The position numbers and the translations under genes were made by a program. 5,624 nucleotides of DNA from the NCBI GenBank assembly GCA_024638585.1, contig JAHEKA010000181.1, forward strand, positions 1 through 5,624, in the 5' to 3' direction. Under the pieces are notes generated by a model. It saw only the letters and a list, made by a program, of their open reading frames with translations. It was not told the DNA's origin and did not search any database. Origin of the DNA: Rhodospirillales bacterium (GTDB taxonomy: Bacteria > Pseudomonadota > Alphaproteobacteria > SMXQ01). Positions 1 through 4,988 of this stretch are shown here, in pieces (the stretch's first letter is position 1; every line of letters begins with the position of its first letter).

Positions 1-454
1 CAGCAACTGCCTGGTTCGGGTAGATCCCGCGACCATGAAGCTGACCGAGGTCAAGCTGCCGATCCCCGAGACCACTGTCCGTCGGCTCGACATCGCGCCC
101 GACGGCATGATCTGGTATGTCAACTCGTCGCAAGGCCGGCTCGGCCGCTATGATCCGAAAACCGGTGCCATCAAGGAATGGCCATCGCCCAGCGGGAAGC
201 GCTCGCATCCTTACGCCATCGCCATCGTCGACGGCATCATCTGGTACAACGAATCGCGCAAACGCCCGGATGCCTTGGTGCGGTTCGATCCCAAGACGGA
301 AACCTTCCAGAGTTGGCCGATCCCGTCTGGCGGCGTCTATGCGGGCATCATCCGCCACATGCGGGTCATGAAGGATGGGAGCCTGATCATCCATCAGAGC
401 AGCACCAACCGGATCACCAAGGTTTCGATCATGGATCCTGCGGCCAAGCGTTAG
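1..454 (+). CDS. Vgb/SMP-30-like beta-propeller protein, C-terminal part (5' end outside window)
   Basis: The reading frame is open from base 2 to the TAG at 452-454, so the ATG at 35 is probably an internal Met and the gene begins left of the window. The protein has repeated propeller-blade units: 'VRVDPATMKLTEVKLP', 'GRYDPKTGAIKEWPSP' and 'VRFDPKTETFQSWPIP', each leading into a strand of the type 'APDGMIWYVNSS' or 'IVDGIIWYNESR'. The pattern (R-[FVY]-DP-x-T, then EWP/SWP, then DGxIWY) is typical of the virginiamycin B lyase (Vgb)/streptogramin-lyase-like and SMP-30/gluconolactonase-like propellers. Most bacterial members are not proven antibiotic lyases. In the last visible blade the usual 'WFxE' strand reads 'LIIHQS', so lyase chemistry should not be assumed. 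About three blades are visible; full-length relatives have six or seven. Any signal peptide would lie outside. The fold is fairly certain, the function is not. Confidence 0.8.
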   Translation, partial: SNCLVRVDPATMKLTEVKLPIPETTVRRLDIAPDGMIWYVNSSQGRLGRYDPKTGAIKEWPSPSGKRSHPYAIAIVDGIIWYNESRKRPDALVRFDPKTETFQSWPIPSGGVYAGIIRHMRVMKDGSLIIHQSSTNRITKVSIMDPAAKR

Positions 455-490
455 GCCCCGGTTCGGTGACGGGGCCGGCTTGTCGGCCGG
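454..490 (+). terminator. Possible terminator: overlapping G/C hairpins after the propeller gene
   Basis: GGCCCCG (454-460) pairs with CGGGGCC (470-476) around a 9-nt loop, starting on the last base of the stop codon. An alternative hairpin, CCGGC (475-479) with GCCGG (486-490), shares two bases with the first, so the two exclude each other. No T-run follows, so this is not a textbook intrinsic terminator. A terminator-like or 3'-end-stabilising role is inferred only from position and stem strength. Confidence 0.35.
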
Positions 491-512
491 GACGAAGTTT
501 GCGAGAGTATGC

Positions 513-534
513 GGGGCGGCAATAGCGCCGCCCC
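513..534 (+). terminator. Perfect 8-bp hairpin in the leader of the GST gene
   Basis: GGGGCGGC (513-520) is the exact reverse complement of GCCGCCCC (527-534), with loop AATAGC. Only GTCATT follows, so the T-tract is poor. It lies 24 nt before the GST start codon and 9 nt before its Shine-Dalgarno sequence. It could end transcription of the upstream gene or shape the GST leader. Pairing is directly visible; the role is inferred. Confidence 0.4.
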
Positions 535-543
535 GTCATTATG

Positions 544-549
544 AGGAGG
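544..549 (+). promoter_or_regulatory. Shine-Dalgarno AGGAGG for the GST gene
   Basis: A full AGGAGG sits 8 nt before the ATG at 558. It decides the start: the frame is also open upstream to a TTG at 480, but that extension lacks a comparable ribosome site, runs through the 513-534 hairpin, and would add about 26 residues ahead of the thioredoxin fold. Confidence 0.8.
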
Positions 550-557
550 CCCCAGAG

Positions 558-1166
558 ATGCAGGGATACGCGACCGTGGCGTCCCCCTTTGCCCGAAAGG
601 TGCGGGTTGCGGCAATCGAGACGGGCCAAAGGGACCTGATCGAATGGCGCATGCTGAGCCGCGAGGAACGTCCCGAGGTGGTGCCGCCGATCAATCCACT
701 GGGCAAGGTTCCGACCGTGCTGCTCGACAATGGAGAGGCGCTCTACGATTCGCCGGTAATCTGCGCCTATGTCGATTCTCTCCACGACGGTGCCAAGCTG
801 ATCCCGGCGGAGGGGCCGGACCGTTGGACCGTGCTGCGGCGCGAGGCGCTGGGCGACGGCCTGGCGGAGGCCGTCATTGCGGTCGCTCAGGAAAGCCAAA
901 AATCTCCCGACATGCGGAGCCCGCGGGTGATCGAGCGCCAGGGGGCGAAGGTCGCCGCCGCCCTGGCCGCGTTGGACGCGGAGACTAAAACATTTCGCGA
1001 TCCTCCCTCCATGGGGGAGATCGCCGCCGCTTGCGCGTTGGGTTATATGGAATATCGCGGGGTTGCCGCCGATTGGCGCGAGAGCCATGGGCGGCTCGCG
1101 GCGTGGTACGCCCAGATCCTCGCGCGCCCCTCCTTCGCCGAGACCATGCCTGAGGATAAGGCCTGA
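558..1166 (+). CDS. YibF-like glutathione S-transferase family protein
   Basis: A 202-residue cytosolic GST-fold protein, the normal length for the family. The N-terminal thioredoxin-like domain (about residues 1-75) opens with 'VASPFARKVRV', where Ser9 occupies the usual catalytic Ser position. It continues with 'NPLGKVPTVL' (46-55; Pro52 is the cis-Pro of the glutathione site) and 'LYDSPVICAYVD', where Asp64-Ser65 replaces the common Glu-Ser pair that binds the gamma-glutamyl group. The helical C-terminal domain contains 'IAAACALGYMEYR' followed by 'VAADW'. This resembles the matching part of E. coli YibF ('IACAVGYLNFR...VAPGW') as I recall it, as does the DSP motif. YibF-type GSTs bind glutathione but their physiological substrate is not settled. 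The start is set by AGGAGG at 544-549. Neighbouring catabolic-type genes would suit detoxification of a reactive intermediate, but that is inference. Confidence 0.9.
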   Translation: MQGYATVASPFARKVRVAAIETGQRDLIEWRMLSREERPEVVPPINPLGKVPTVLLDNGEALYDSPVICAYVDSLHDGAKLIPAEGPDRWTVLRREALGDGLAEAVIAVAQESQKSPDMRSPRVIERQGAKVAAALAALDAETKTFRDPPSMGEIAAACALGYMEYRGVAADWRESHGRLAAWYAQILARPSFAETMPEDKA

Positions 1167-1187
1167 GCGGCGGCCTCATTTTCTCTT
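1151..1187 (+). terminator. Weak candidate terminator at the end of the GST gene
   Basis: Two alternative 5-bp stems overlap the GST stop codon: AGGCC (1159-1163) with GGCCT (1172-1176), or TGAGG (1151-1155) with CCTCA (1174-1178). A T-rich stretch (ATTTTCTCTT, 1178-1187) follows at once. Short stems make this marginal, but it is the only hairpin in the window followed by a pyrimidine/T tract. Confidence 0.35.
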
Positions 1188-1235
1188 GCAAGGGCGTGCA
1201 GGCCTGATCATCCTCGTTTCAATCAAGATCAAATC

Positions 1236-1243
1236 GGGGAGGA
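1236..1243 (+). promoter_or_regulatory. Shine-Dalgarno GGGGAGGA for the hydrolase gene
   Basis: GGGGAGGA lies 8 nt before the ATG at 1252. Another ATG at 1245 is only 1 nt from this site and opens a different frame that stops after 28 codons, so the spacing picks 1252 as the real start. Confidence 0.8.
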
Positions 1244-1251
1244 CATGACCG

Positions 1252-1995
1252 ATGGCTTACGAAGGAATGATCGCGGAAACCGTGCGGGTCCATGGCCATG
1301 GCGGAGAATTGATCGACGCCTATGCCGCTAGGCCGCTGGGGGCGGGTCCCCTGCCCGGCGTTCTGGTGGTTCACCACATGCCGGGTTGGGACGAATGGAC
1401 CCGGGAGGTGGTGCGGAAAGTCGCCCATCACGGATTCAACGCCGTCTCGCCCGACCTGCACTTTCGCCAGGGACCGGGAACCCCAAAAGAGAAGGCCGAC
1501 AAGGTGCGGGCCATGGGCGGGCAGATCGACGAGCAGGTGATCGGCGATCTGTCGGGCGGCGCGGCCTACCTGCGGGACCTCCCCACCGCCAACGGCAAGG
1601 TGGGATTGATCGGATTCTGTTCAGGCGGGCGCGTGGCTTACATGGCGGCGTCGAAGATGCCCAGCCTGGATTGCTGCGTCGACTGCTGGGGCGGCAACGT
1701 GATGTCGCCGCCCGCCAATCTCAACGACAATCAGCCCGTGGCGCCGTTCGACATGACGGCTGATATCTCGGTGCCGCTTTTGGGATTGTTCGGCAACGAG
1801 GACAAGAACCCCGATCGCGATCAGGTGGACAAGATCGAAGCCGAGCTCAAGGCCCAGGGGAAGGAATATGAGTTTCACCGTTACGACGGGGCCGGACATG
1901 CCTTCTTCGATTACACGGCGGGGCGCTACCAATGGGAGCAGGCCCAGGACGGCTGGGAAAAGGCCTTCACGTTCTTCGACAAGCACCTCCGTTAG
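1252..1995 (+). CDS. Dienelactone hydrolase family protein (alpha/beta hydrolase)
   Basis: A 247-residue cytosolic alpha/beta hydrolase, slightly longer than classical dienelactone hydrolases (about 236 aa). The nucleophile elbow is 'GFCSGG' with Cys123, the same number as in Pseudomonas ClcD-type enzymes. The acid is probably Asp184 in 'LFGNEDKNPD', and the base is His216 in 'GAGHAFFD', giving an intact Cys-Asp-His triad. 'AVSPDLHFRQG' and the C-terminal 'WEKAFTFFDKHL' also fit. The early loop reads 'VVHHMPGWDEW' (39-49), where classical enzymes have 'QEIFG'. The Glu that activates the Cys in classical enzymes (Glu36) therefore aligns with His42, marking a divergent subfamily. Classical members open dienelactone to maleylacetate in chloroaromatic breakdown; hydrolysis of an ester or lactone is likely here, but the substrate is unknown. 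The fkbM-like gene follows after 42 nt and is probably co-transcribed. Confidence 0.92.
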   Translation: MAYEGMIAETVRVHGHGGELIDAYAARPLGAGPLPGVLVVHHMPGWDEWTREVVRKVAHHGFNAVSPDLHFRQGPGTPKEKADKVRAMGGQIDEQVIGDLSGGAAYLRDLPTANGKVGLIGFCSGGRVAYMAASKMPSLDCCVDCWGGNVMSPPANLNDNQPVAPFDMTADISVPLLGLFGNEDKNPDRDQVDKIEAELKAQGKEYEFHRYDGAGHAFFDYTAGRYQWEQAQDGWEKAFTFFDKHLR

Positions 1996-2037
1996 GGACG
2001 GGCCTCTGGCGCGGGTCCTTGCCGCGATGAGGGCGCG

Positions 2038-2856
2038 GTGAGCCGGACCTTGGCGCGATGGGTGGCGGGCTTTGCGCGCCTGATCACGGCGCCAACCTCG
2101 CCCCGCCAGCGGGCCCGAACCTATGCCCGCGTCAAGGCCCATTTCGACCAAGGGGCCGTGCACGAGGTGCAGACCCGGCACGGGGGCTTGCGCTTCTACC
2201 TCAACACCGGCGCGGCGGCGGCGAGCGCGGTTCACACCTTCATGGAGAATGAGCCCGAGACCATCGCCTGGCTGGACGACTGCGTGAAGCCCGGCGATGT
2301 GGTGTGGGACGTCGGCGCCAATGTCGGGTTGTATGCGTGCTATGCCGCCAAGGCCGGAGCCCGGGTGCTGGCGTTCGAGCCGAGTGGCCTCAATTTCGGA
2401 CTGCTGGTGTCCCATGTGGAGCTGAACGGGCTGGGCGACCTGATCGCGCCCTATTGCCTGGCGCTTGGCCGGCGGACCGAGGCGACGGACCTTTTCATGA
2501 GCGCCTTCGAACCCGGTCATGCCTTCAGCTCGATCGACGCGCCGGAAAGCCAGGTGGCGACCTTCGAGCCCGCCTTCCGCCAAGCAATCCTGTCTTTCAC
2601 CGCCGACGATCTGGTGGATCGCTTCGGCCTGGCTCCGCCCGATCACGTGAAGATCGATGTGGACGGGGCGGAGATCGAGATTCTCCAGGGTGCAGAAAAT
2701 GCGTTGCGCCACGCCCGCAGCGTCATCATGGAGGTCGAGGGAAAAAATGCCGAGCGCTTCGAGGGAGAAATCCTTCCCCTGATGGAGCGCGCCGGCCTCA
2801 CCCTCCGAAATGCTGAGGATGGGCAGGGGCGCAACCGGTTGTTTCTCAGGCCTTGA
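2038..2856 (+). CDS. FkbM family SAM-dependent methyltransferase
   Basis: A 272-residue Rossmann-type methyltransferase. SAM-binding motif I is 'VWDVGANVGLYACYAAKAG' (Asp91, Gly93, Asn95, Gly97). The acidic end of strand 2 is Glu114 in 'VLAFEPSGLNF'. The FkbM signature 'VKIDVDGAEIEILQGA' spans residues 204-219 and includes Asp207 and Glu212. The family methylates hydroxyl groups, for example on macrolides, sugars and glycans; the acceptor here cannot be told. The GTG at 2038 is chosen because the frame is closed by the TAG of the preceding gene at 1993-1995, no ATG or other GTG lies between, and the next in-frame ATG (2242) is far inside the domain. The ribosome site is weak (GAGGG, 2029-2033). 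It sits 42 nt after the hydrolase, which suggests co-transcription, although a methyltransferase is not an obvious partner for that enzyme. Confidence 0.9.
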   Translation: MSRTLARWVAGFARLITAPTSPRQRARTYARVKAHFDQGAVHEVQTRHGGLRFYLNTGAAAASAVHTFMENEPETIAWLDDCVKPGDVVWDVGANVGLYACYAAKAGARVLAFEPSGLNFGLLVSHVELNGLGDLIAPYCLALGRRTEATDLFMSAFEPGHAFSSIDAPESQVATFEPAFRQAILSFTADDLVDRFGLAPPDHVKIDVDGAEIEILQGAENALRHARSVIMEVEGKNAERFEGEILPLMERAGLTLRNAEDGQGRNRLFLRP

Positions 2857-2900
2857 AAGGCCCCGGCCTATGGGCAACCGTCGCGGCCTTGGCAAGGCCG
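2849..2900 (+). terminator. Two similar hairpins at and after the end of the fkbM-like gene
   Basis: The first stem, GGCCT (2849-2853) with AGGCC (2858-2862), spans the stop codon. The second, CGGCCTT (2884-2890) with AAGGCCG (2894-2900), has a 3-nt loop. Both share the core GGCCTT...AAGGCC. Neither is followed by a T-run. Together they may mark the end of the transcription unit, by a Rho-dependent route or as a 3'-end stabiliser; this role is inferred. Confidence 0.35.
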
Positions 2901-3063
2901 AATTGGCCCCGGGGATGGAGGTTCCTTTTCTTCGTCGGTTTCGAGCCGGACGATATCCGGGAGCGGGTCTCTCTGCGCGGACCGCTGGCGCCTTCCCAAT
3001 CCCGTGCGGCCCGACGGCACGGGCATCCGCCGTTGAATCCCCGGTCTTGGTTGGTTAGCCTCA
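2901..3063. other. Intergenic region without a recognisable gene
   Basis: Part of the 237-nt gap between the fkbM-like gene and the solute receptor gene. Open frames cross it on both strands, but none has a ribosome site or a recognisable protein motif. It holds one inverted repeat, CCCGTGC (3001-3007) with GCACGGG (3017-3023), and the weak promoter candidate described separately. The 7-bp repeat could be an operator-like site for a regulator encoded elsewhere; nothing in the window confirms that. Confidence 0.5.
3033..3061 (+). promoter_or_regulatory. Candidate sigma70-type promoter for the solute receptor gene
   Basis: TTGAAT (3033-3038) and TAGCCT (3056-3061) are 17 nt apart. The -10 box keeps only the three most conserved positions (T, A and final T), and the -35 box matches four of six. 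Transcription would begin near 3068, about 25 nt before the ATG at 3094. The position fits a gene starting a new unit after a long gap and hairpins, but chance matches of this quality are common. Confidence 0.3.
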
Positions 3064-3079
3064 ATGGCATCGCATTCAC

Positions 3080-3086
3080 AGGGGAG
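3080..3086 (+). promoter_or_regulatory. Shine-Dalgarno AGGGGAG for the solute receptor gene
   Basis: AGGGGAG lies 7 nt before the ATG at 3094. The in-frame ATG at 3064 has no such site before it and would put ten extra residues ahead of the signal peptide, so 3094 is preferred. Confidence 0.75.
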
Positions 3087-3093
3087 AACGAAG

Positions 3094-4095
3094 ATGATCC
3101 GCATTGCCTCCACGACCCTTCTCGCCGCGGCCACGATGAGCCTGGCGACGATGACCGACCAGCCAACCGCCGCGGCCGCGAGTTTTTACGAAGGCAAGAC
3201 GTTGAAGGTCGTCATTCGCTCGAGCCCCGGCGGCGGATACGACTACTATGGCCGGCTGATCGCCCGTCACATGCCGCGCCATATTCCGGGCAACCCCAAT
3301 TCTACACCGGTCAACATATCGGGTGCCGGGGGGATCGTCGCAACCAACTACATGATGAACCGTGCCAAGCGTGATGGGACGGAGATTGCCATCCTCAACC
3401 GTGAGCTGGCGATCGCCCAACGAACCAAGTCCACCGGCGTCAAATATGACGTGCGCCAGTTGATCGCCATCGGCAGCGCCGCCTCGTCCACGTCGATCAC
3501 GGTGTTGGCCGGCAATCATCCGGTCAAGACGATCGGTCAGCTCCGGAAATTCGGAAAGACCGTGAAAATGTCGGTGACGGGACCGGGCAGCGGCTCCTAC
3601 CAACGCGTGGCGATGTTGAAGTACGACGGCTTCCCGGTGGAGATGATCACCGGCTACTCGTCCAGCCAGGAACGCTTCCTCGCCATCGCCCGTGGCGAGG
3701 TTCAGGGGACCGTCAACAGCTACGAGAGCACGGCCACGGCGATCAAGGAATACGGTTTGACGGCGATCGGGTATCTTGGCAATGCCCGCCCGGAGCTCAA
3801 GGGCGTGCCCAACCTGCGCAGCGCGCTTTCCGCGAAAGGCCGACAGCTTGCCAGCCTGATGGCGGCGCCCATGGCGGCGGGTCGGCCGTTCTTCACCACG
3901 CCCAAGGTGCCCGCCGACCGGGTGAAGATCCTTCGCGCGGCGTTCAAGGCGGCGCTTTCGGACCCCAAGCTGTTGGGTGAGGCGAAGAAGGCGAAGCGCT
4001 CTATCTCCTGGACCGATCCCCTGGAGATCGAAAGCATCAATCGCGATATCCTTGACGCCACCGACGACGTGATCAAGACGTTCAAGAACATGTAG
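3094..4095 (+). CDS. TctC/Bug-like periplasmic solute receptor (tripartite tricarboxylate transporter family)
   Basis: A 333-residue protein of the usual length for TTT-family solute-binding proteins. Residues 1-29 form a likely Sec signal peptide: a hydrophobic stretch from Ile4, then 'AAAA' with probable cleavage after Ala29. The mature protein begins 'SFYEGKTLKVVI'. Family features follow: the ligand-loop region 'SSPGGGYDYYGRLIARHMP' (from residue 43), 'PVNISGAGG' (72-80), 'GPGSGSY' (163-169), and a C-terminal 'PADRVKILRAAFKAALSDP' segment typical of the fold. The 'PGGGYDxYGRLIARHM...HIPGNP' form belongs to a divergent branch, unlike the common Bug 'PGGxxDxxAR' type. Such receptors catch carboxylates or similar small molecules in the periplasm and pass them to TctA/TctB membrane partners. 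No tctA or tctB lies beside it here, so it may use a permease encoded elsewhere or act as a sensor. The ligand is unknown. Confidence 0.9.
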   Translation: MIRIASTTLLAAATMSLATMTDQPTAAAASFYEGKTLKVVIRSSPGGGYDYYGRLIARHMPRHIPGNPNSTPVNISGAGGIVATNYMMNRAKRDGTEIAILNRELAIAQRTKSTGVKYDVRQLIAIGSAASSTSITVLAGNHPVKTIGQLRKFGKTVKMSVTGPGSGSYQRVAMLKYDGFPVEMITGYSSSQERFLAIARGEVQGTVNSYESTATAIKEYGLTAIGYLGNARPELKGVPNLRSALSAKGRQLASLMAAPMAAGRPFFTTPKVPADRVKILRAAFKAALSDPKLLGEAKKAKRSISWTDPLEIESINRDILDATDDVIKTFKNM

Positions 4096-4101
4096 GGCCT
4101 C

Positions 4102-4157
4102 GGGCGGCGGCGTATTTCGCGGTGCCGCCCAACCCTGCTATCCTGCCTGTAACAGGC
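4102..4157 (+). terminator. Strong hairpin, then a small one, after the receptor gene
   Basis: GGGCGGC (4102-4108) pairs with GCCGCCC (4124-4130). Inside, GCG (4110-4112) can pair with CGC (4118-4120) around a TATTT loop. A smaller hairpin, GCCTG (4145-4149) with CAGGC (4153-4157), loop TAA, follows. No T-run comes after either. They could partly separate the abundant receptor mRNA from the SDR message, as stabiliser or attenuator; this is inferred from position and pairing only. Confidence 0.4.
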
Positions 4158-4183
4158 GGCGGCCCCCTGCCCCGCCGAATTCT

Positions 4184-4190
4184 GGGGAGG
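4184..4190 (+). promoter_or_regulatory. Shine-Dalgarno GGGGAGG for the SDR gene
   Basis: GGGGAGG lies 7 nt before the ATG at 4198 and fixes this start. The same GGGGAG core precedes the hydrolase and receptor genes. Confidence 0.8.
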
Positions 4191-4197
4191 AACGTCC

Positions 4198-4965
4198 ATG
4201 GCGGCGAACGGCATCAATCTTGAGGGCCAGGTGGCCATCGTCACCGGGGCCGCGATCAACACCGGGCGGGTCATGGCCAAGATGCTGGCCGGGGCCGGGG
4301 CCGCCGTGGTGGTGAACTATCTCACCTCCGCGGATGCCGCGGCGGAAACCGTCAAGGAGATCGAGGCCGAAGGTGGCCGGGCCTTCACCCACGGCGCCGA
4401 CGTGCGGGACCTTGCCCAGGTCAAGGAGATGGTGGCGGAAACGGTTTCACGCTTCGGCGGCCTCGATATCCTGATCAACAACGCCAATGTCCGCAGCTAT
4501 CGTCCGCTCATGGAATTGACCGACGAGGAATGGCGGGCGACGCTGATGACGGCGCTGGACGGGCCGTTTCACTGCATCCAGAGTGCCGTGCCCCACATGA
4601 TCGAGCGGGGCCAAGGCACCATCGTCAATATCGGCGGCGGGTCCGGTCATTCCGGCGTCGCCAACCGCTGCCACGTGACCACTGCCAAGGCCGGGATTGC
4701 CGGACTGACCGGGGGCCTGGCGGCGGAGCTGGCGCCCCATAACATCACCGTCAACTGCATCGTGCCGGGCCGCGTGGATACCGTGAAGAAACCGTCGGGC
4801 GAGCGCAACGAACACCGCACCCAGCGCGGTGACAGCCCCATGGGCCGCTCGGCCGAGCCGGAGGAGATCGCGGATCTTGCTCTGTATCTCTGCGGCGATG
4901 GCTGCCGCTACATGAGCGGCCAGATGCTCCACGTCAACGGCGCGCGCTACATCACAATCGCCTGA
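4198..4965 (+). CDS. SDR-fold protein with a degenerate catalytic tetrad
   Basis: A 255-residue FabG-sized Rossmann protein of the short-chain dehydrogenase/reductase family. The nucleotide-binding loop is 'TGAAINTGR' (16-24), where Asn21 replaces the second Gly of TGxxxGxG. 'GADVRD' and 'INNANV' (Asn94, Asn95) follow, then 'ELAPHNITVNCIVPGRVDT' with the usual Pro-Gly turn, and a C-terminal 'MSGQMLHVNGA', a variant of the common 'xTGQxxxVDGG'. Aligned on these landmarks, the Asn-Ser-Tyr-Lys tetrad reads Ala119, Gly147, Val160, Lys164: the usual YxxxK is 'VTTAK', preceded by His159. Ser149 lies two residues from the normal Ser. Similar 'HVxxAKAG' SDRs occur in other proteobacteria as far as I recall, so this looks like a clade rather than a sequencing error. 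Reductase activity should not be assumed; it may use other residues or only bind nucleotide. It follows the receptor gene after 102 nt. Confidence 0.88.
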   Translation: MAANGINLEGQVAIVTGAAINTGRVMAKMLAGAGAAVVVNYLTSADAAAETVKEIEAEGGRAFTHGADVRDLAQVKEMVAETVSRFGGLDILINNANVRSYRPLMELTDEEWRATLMTALDGPFHCIQSAVPHMIERGQGTIVNIGGGSGHSGVANRCHVTTAKAGIAGLTGGLAAELAPHNITVNCIVPGRVDTVKKPSGERNEHRTQRGDSPMGRSAEPEEIADLALYLCGDGCRYMSGQMLHVNGARYITIA

Positions 4966-4988
4966 GCGCTCCGTTTGGGGTATTCGCC

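Noticed and set aside
480..557. Upstream TTG start for the GST gene
   Set aside because: It lacks a ribosome site, translates through a strong hairpin, and adds residues not expected before the thioredoxin fold. The ATG at 558 has AGGAGG at 8 nt.
429..1088. Minus-strand open frame of 219 codons
   Set aside because: It is the complement of the GST gene and has no recognisable motif; the GST on the plus strand is well supported.
1186..1214. Possible promoter before the hydrolase gene (TTGCAA at 1186-1191)
   Set aside because: No acceptable -10 box lies at 16-18 nt; the hexamer at 17 nt is CATCCT.
1245..1331. ATG at 1245 opening a 28-codon frame in the hydrolase leader
   Set aside because: It is only 1 nt from the Shine-Dalgarno sequence, too close for efficient initiation, and the peptide looks like a frame shadow.
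1621..2895. Long minus-strand open frame of 424 codons
   Set aside because: It lies opposite the hydrolase and fkbM-like genes, both with clear family motifs. Its translation shows no recognisable domain. Such antisense frames are common in GC-rich DNA.
3001..3023. Inverted repeat CCCGTGC/GCACGGG as a definite regulator operator
   Set aside because: A 7-bp G/C-rich palindrome is weak evidence, no regulator gene is in the window, and it has no second copy here. It is mentioned only within the intergenic entry.
2810..3374. Plus-strand open frames crossing the gap after the fkbM-like gene (2810-3058 and 2853-3374)
   Set aside because: They overlap known genes in other frames, lack ribosome sites and resemble no family. 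The second runs deep into the receptor gene.
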